Assembly: GCA_002424305.1 (NCBI GenBank) | Contig: DIQZ01000036.1 | Location: forward strand, 1 to 43,181 | DNA from: Firmicutes bacterium UBA5449 | Lineage (GTDB): Bacteria > Bacillota > SHA-98 > UBA4971 | DNA length: 43,181 bases | Direction of reading: 5' to 3' | In this document: one piece after another, positions 39,992-43,181 of the stretch | Position numbering within the stretch: the first letter of the stretch is position 1 | Layout of the letters: every line of letters starts with the position of its first letter | Program-made: the position numbers and the translations under genes | Notes under the pieces: model-generated | Told to the model about the DNA's origin: nothing | The model's input: only the letters and a program-made list of their open reading frames with translations | Databases searched by the model: none

Positions 39992-42235
39992 TCAAAGCAT
40001 ACTTTCAGGATCAATGTCTACTTGTATTATTATATCATAAGACGGCGGAGGACAGGCTTCCAGCATCTCTTCTATGAGTTTGTTATGGTCATGAGGCGTT
40101 ATGCAAGGGTCCACCTTCAGTAAAATCTGCCATCTGTGCATCCCTCTTACCCGTGCTAAAGCGCAAGGAGCAGGCCCTAAGATTCTAATGCTCTTCCACT
40201 CTTTCACTGATCTAACCTTCGCTTGGAGTGTTCTGACAAGAGCAGTTGAATACTTTTCCACAACGCGAAGATTTTTACCGCTGACGACAACTAGTATGAG
40301 GCGTGAAAATGGCGGGTACATGCCTTCATTACGACATGAGATCTCTTCGTCGAAGAAACCTTTGTAATCATAGGTTTCTCCCAGTTCAATTGCATAATGT
40401 TCAGGAGAGTAAGTCTGCACTACAACATGACCGCCTTTTTCACCTCTACCTGCTCTGCCTGCAACTTGGGTAAGGAGTTGGAACGTCCTCTCGCCTGCCT
40501 TGTAGTCGGGGAGATTAAGACACGTATCAGCACTTATTACACCAACTAAGGTTACATTTGGGAAATCAAGCCCTTTTGCTACCATTTGAGTGCCAACAAG
40601 GATGTCGTATTCCCCTTTTTTAAACTTGCCCACTATTGTTTCATGGGCACCTTTTCGTCTAGTTGTATCTGTGTCCATCCGGACTGTACGAGCACGGGGA
40701 AATACTCGCTTCACTTCTCCTTCAATTTTTTGGGTTCCTGCTCCAAAGTACCTGATATACCGACTTCCACAACTTGGACAAACTAAAGGAACGGGTTCCT
40801 CGTGATCACAGTAATGGCACCTAATGCTACTACCTGCAGCATGATATGTAAGAGCCACATCACATTCAGGGCACCTCATGGAATAGCCACATTCCCTGCA
40901 TAACACGAACGTAGAATATCCACGCCTGTTGAGGAACAGTATTACCTGCTCACCTCGGTCTAAGCTATCAGATATGGCCTGAGAAAGAGCGCGGGAGAAC
41001 ATGCTTCTGTTTCCTTCTGCCAGTTCTTCTCGCATATCCACCACTTCAACAGTGGGCATTTCCCACATCTCAACCCTATGTGGCAGTTCCAGAAGGTTGT
41101 ATTCTCCGCGTAAGGCTCTATGGTACGATTCCACCGATGGGGTTGCTGACCCAAGCACACACACTGCATTGGATATTCTTGCCCTTTCACACGCTACATC
41201 ACGCGCGTGGTATCTGGGAGACTCTTCTTGCTTGTAGGAATTCTCATGTTCCTCATCAACAACGATGAATCCCAGATTCCGTACAGGTGCAAACACTGCT
41301 GAACGTGCACCTACGACTATTTTGGCGTCGCCTCTTTCTGCCCTTCTCCACTCGTCGAAACGTTCTCCCGAAGATAATTTGCTGTGTAAGACAGCTACAT
41401 TTCGTCCGAATCGTTGGCAGAAACTCCTTGTCATCTGGGGAGTAAGAGATATTTCAGGCACCAGAACTATTGCAGATTCACCCCTGGCAAGAACAGCTTC
41501 AATGACACGCATGTAGACTTCTGTTTTTCCACTTGCTGTTACCCCATGTAGCAAGAAAGGTTTAGGGGACACTTGATCCAGACTTTCAATAATGGTTTTA
41601 ACTGCCTTATCTTGCTCAGGAGTTAATACAGGCGCCGGCTTTTGAGTTTTTGAGATTTTCTTGAGCGGACTTCTTAAGACCTCTCTTCGCGTTTCTGTAA
41701 GAATGCCTTTATTAATAAGGGCGCGAACTGCCCCGGAGGTTGAGCCGACTGCGTTATTGAGATGACGACGGCTCATTACCGGGCCTTTGCTAAGAATCGC
41801 TCGCAGGGCCTGTGTCTGACGCGGAGCCCTATTTTCCATGGAGGCGATTAGCGCCTCAGCCTCTTCGTATGGTATTGCCAACTTAACTATGGACTCAGTT
41901 TTTACTCGCGCCCTGCCTCTACGGATTGAAGTAGGAAACATTTGAGCAATTGCTTCGCCCAATGAGCACACATAGTAATTGCTGATCCATGCTGCAAGTG
42001 CCATCATCTGATCTGAGAGGGTAGTATCCCCAGAGAGCGCACGGATGTCTTTGACGTGGGCGACATCAGGAGTCTGTGTGAAGCCTACCACATATCCGGT
42101 GAGCTCTCTTGTTCCAAAAGGAACTAGCACTGCGCTGCCGACTTTGACCCGCCCTTCCAATTCCATTGGAATACTATAGTGAAATATGCGCCTTGCGCTC
42201 TCTGAAGGGATGTCCACTACCACTTCAGCGTACAA
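39992..42235 (-). CDS. priA: Primosomal helicase PriA
   Basis: PriA restarts stalled replication forks. The 747-residue protein has an N-terminal DNA-binding domain (opening YAEVVVDIPSE), Walker A GVTASGKTEVY (about residues 230-240), a DEEH box (VVDEEHENSYKQ), a zinc-binding region with eight Cys in CRECGYSMRCPECD and CHYCDHEE...CPSCG (about 445-495), and helicase motifs MVAKGLDFPNV and QVAGRAGRG. Start is TTG with AAGGAGG seven bases upstream; in-frame readings further up extend into that site. It lies behind yqeG. Confidence 0.96.
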   Translation of the reverse strand: MYAEVVVDIPSESARRIFHYSIPMELEGRVKVGSAVLVPFGTRELTGYVVGFTQTPDVAHVKDIRALSGDTTLSDQMMALAAWISNYYVCSLGEAIAQMFPTSIRRGRARVKTESIVKLAIPYEEAEALIASMENRAPRQTQALRAILSKGPVMSRRHLNNAVGSTSGAVRALINKGILTETRREVLRSPLKKISKTQKPAPVLTPEQDKAVKTIIESLDQVSPKPFLLHGVTASGKTEVYMRVIEAVLARGESAIVLVPEISLTPQMTRSFCQRFGRNVAVLHSKLSSGERFDEWRRAERGDAKIVVGARSAVFAPVRNLGFIVVDEEHENSYKQEESPRYHARDVACERARISNAVCVLGSATPSVESYHRALRGEYNLLELPHRVEMWEMPTVEVVDMREELAEGNRSMFSRALSQAISDSLDRGEQVILFLNRRGYSTFVLCRECGYSMRCPECDVALTYHAAGSSIRCHYCDHEEPVPLVCPSCGSRYIRYFGAGTQKIEGEVKRVFPRARTVRMDTDTTRRKGAHETIVGKFKKGEYDILVGTQMVAKGLDFPNVTLVGVISADTCLNLPDYKAGERTFQLLTQVAGRAGRGEKGGHVVVQTYSPEHYAIELGETYDYKGFFDEEISCRNEGMYPPFSRLILVVVSGKNLRVVEKYSTALVRTLQAKVRSVKEWKSIRILGPAPCALARVRGMHRWQILLKVDPCITPHDHNKLIEEMLEACPPPSYDIIIQVDIDPESML

Positions 42236-42311
42236 AACATATCCTCCTTGCTTCGTCCCCAGACTCAAGTTTTGACTCTGTCCTTGATGTTAGGTTCAGG
42301 GAGAGGATATT

Positions 42312-42353
42312 AAGTCCTCTATAGGTAACTTTATCCCTTTTATAGAGGAACTT
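42312..42353 (-). other. Inverted repeat between yqeG and priA
   Basis: Arms of 12 bases with one bulge (42312-42323 with 42341-42353) enclose a 17-base AT-rich loop. It lies between the yqeG stop and the priA ribosome site. No T-run follows, so it may be a weak attenuator or an mRNA processing structure. Confidence 0.4.
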
Positions 42354-42410
42354 GCAAGTCCTATCCGTTTCCTTATTCGATTCATTGACTCATTTCTTCC
42401 GGGCGCAGCC

Positions 42411-42917
42411 TCAAGGTTTGAGCATTCCACGGCACGCCAATTTGTGTAGGACTATTCTTTCCAATTTCCTGAAGAGTCTTGTGGTAAAAAACTCAGTGGT
42501 TGACAGAGGTTGTACCAGGATAGTATACAATCCGGCACGGTTTCCTCCGAGGATATCAGTAAATATTTGATCACCGATTATTGCAGTCTCTTTAGGTGAT
42601 GTACCCAATAAGCTGAGTGCAGATCTAAACGCCGAACCAAATGGCTTGAACCCTTTAGCAGATGGAATATCAAGCATACACGAGATACTGTCTACTCGAG
42701 CTTTGCGGTTATTTGAAAGCAAGCACACACGAAAACCTTGAGTCTTAGTGTCTTCAAGCCATTTGAGAGTGTCCTGAGGTACTTTGTCACTTCCCCACAT
42801 TGTTACTGTGTTATCAATATCAAATACAATTCCCCTAATACCGATGCTTTTAAGGTGGGAAAGATCGATTTGGTAGAGAGATTCAAAATAGAGGTTTGGA
42901 CAGAACCTGGATATCAA
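42411..42917 (-). CDS. yqeG: YqeG family HAD-IIIA phosphatase
   Basis: A HAD-superfamily phosphatase of 168 residues. Motif I is FDIDNTVTMWG (about residues 29-39), motif II LLSNNRKA, Lys in KGFKPFG and motif III IIGDQIFTDILGGNRAG. YqeG of Bacillus is a predicted phosphatidylglycerol-phosphate phosphatase related to GEP4/PTPMT-like lipid enzymes. The start is TTG with GGAGG seven bases upstream; an upstream in-frame ATG at 42986 would precede the predicted transcription start and is unlikely. It opens the operon yqeG-priA-def-fmt-yugP-rsmB. Confidence 0.9.
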   Translation of the reverse strand: MISRFCPNLYFESLYQIDLSHLKSIGIRGIVFDIDNTVTMWGSDKVPQDTLKWLEDTKTQGFRVCLLSNNRKARVDSISCMLDIPSAKGFKPFGSAFRSALSLLGTSPKETAIIGDQIFTDILGGNRAGLYTILVQPLSTTEFFTTRLFRKLERIVLHKLACRGMLKP

Positions 42918-42976
42918 AATCTTGCCTCCTGTAAGGTGCCACAGTTCAGAGGGGGACACCAGTATCCGATGCAGGT

Positions 42977-43006
42977 ATTGTATCACATTTTGGGCAGTTT
43001 TGTCAT
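42977..43006 (-). promoter_or_regulatory. Promoter of the yqeG-priA-def operon
   Basis: On the minus strand ATGACA (43006-43001), an 18-base spacer and TACAAT (42982-42977) preceded by TGA (extended -10) form a sigma-A-type promoter. Transcription would begin near 42970, about 53 bases before the TTG start of yqeG. Confidence 0.55.
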
Positions 43007-43135
43007 AAACGATGTACTGTATGATGAAGATTTAGACCCTTGTAGCAACGGACATGGCTAAGTCTGTGCCACTCTTTTGCACAAGAGGTTGCGGATTTGA
43101 AAAATGTATGCTTGATGTACGCTTGAGATGAAGCA

Positions 43136-43156
43136 GGGGCAGCTTAAAGCCGCCCC
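43136..43156. terminator. GC-rich hairpin near the right edge
   Basis: Ten-base arms (43136-43145 with 43147-43156, one mismatch) flank a single base. A short T-rich run follows on the plus strand. It could end a gene lying to the right on the minus strand, or one on the plus strand; no gene is visible between 42918 and 43181. Confidence 0.4.
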
Positions 43157-43181
43157 TTTGACTTTCGGTCTACCGGAACCT

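Noticed and set aside
42738..43061. Plus-strand open frame of 107 codons near the right edge
   Set aside because: Mostly antisense to yqeG and its promoter; no ribosome site or recognisable pattern.
1..43181. CRISPR arrays, insertion sequences, prophage, tRNA or rRNA genes
   Set aside because: No spaced direct repeats, transposase motifs, terminal inverted repeats, phage genes or conserved RNA-gene sequences were recognised.

Overview
The window comes from a spore-forming Firmicute (Bacillota). It carries spo0A, spoIVB, both dipicolinate synthase subunits (dpaA, dpaB), a SpoIIIE/FtsK translocase, a SleB-type and a GH18 spore-lysin-like hydrolase, a Spo0E-like protein and the YlzJ-TepA pair. 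Gene order from 25.6 kb down to 3.6 kb follows the Bacillus subtilis block ylxY-mlpA-(ymxH)-spoVFA-spoVFB-asd-dapG-dapA-rnjB-tepA-ylzJ-spoIIIE, with several insertions and one replacement. The spoIVB-spo0A-steA end looks clostridial. Strong AGGAGG-like ribosome sites and frequent TTG starts are evident. I see no rRNA, tRNA, CRISPR array, insertion sequence or prophage, and no gene-free stretch longer than 300 bases. No species can be named from the sequence alone.

Layout, right to left because all but one gene lie on the minus strand. From 42.9 to 36.4 kb is a housekeeping operon: yqeG, priA, def, fmt, a YugP-type metallopeptidase and rsmB, with a plausible promoter before yqeG. From 36.2 to 27.1 kb come spoIVB and spo0A, then steA, a SteB/MctB-like protein, a GT2 glycosyltransferase, a MraY-like membrane transferase, nfo and a DinG-type helicase. 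From 27.0 to 21 kb is a cell-envelope section: a SleB-like hydrolase, two degenerate polysaccharide deacetylases, the only plus-strand gene (SH3b-GH18), an M16 peptidase, a Spo0E-like small protein and a YflT-type protein.

From 20.7 to 13.1 kb lies the aspartate/dipicolinate block: dapB, dpaA, dpaB, asd, dapG, dapA and an RNase J. AspK, Asd and DapA make the dihydrodipicolinate-level intermediate. DapB directs it to diaminopimelate for peptidoglycan; DpaAB directs it to spore dipicolinic acid. A sigma-K-like promoter sits just before dpaA, separating the two branches. From 13.1 to 1 kb come an ABC exporter pair, tepA, ylzJ, a three-gene cluster in which undecaprenyl-pyrophosphate phosphatase is flanked by two Na/Pi-cotransporter-family proteins, then the DNA translocase, a RodZ-like protein, HU, a PHP-domain phosphoesterase and a truncated-by-window alkaline-phosphatase-fold membrane protein.

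The best candidates for under-described biology are the NptA-UppP-NptA cluster, the SteA/SteB-like pair with two lipid-sugar enzymes directly behind spo0A, and the Spo0E gene whose start is buried in the tail of the M16 peptidase gene.
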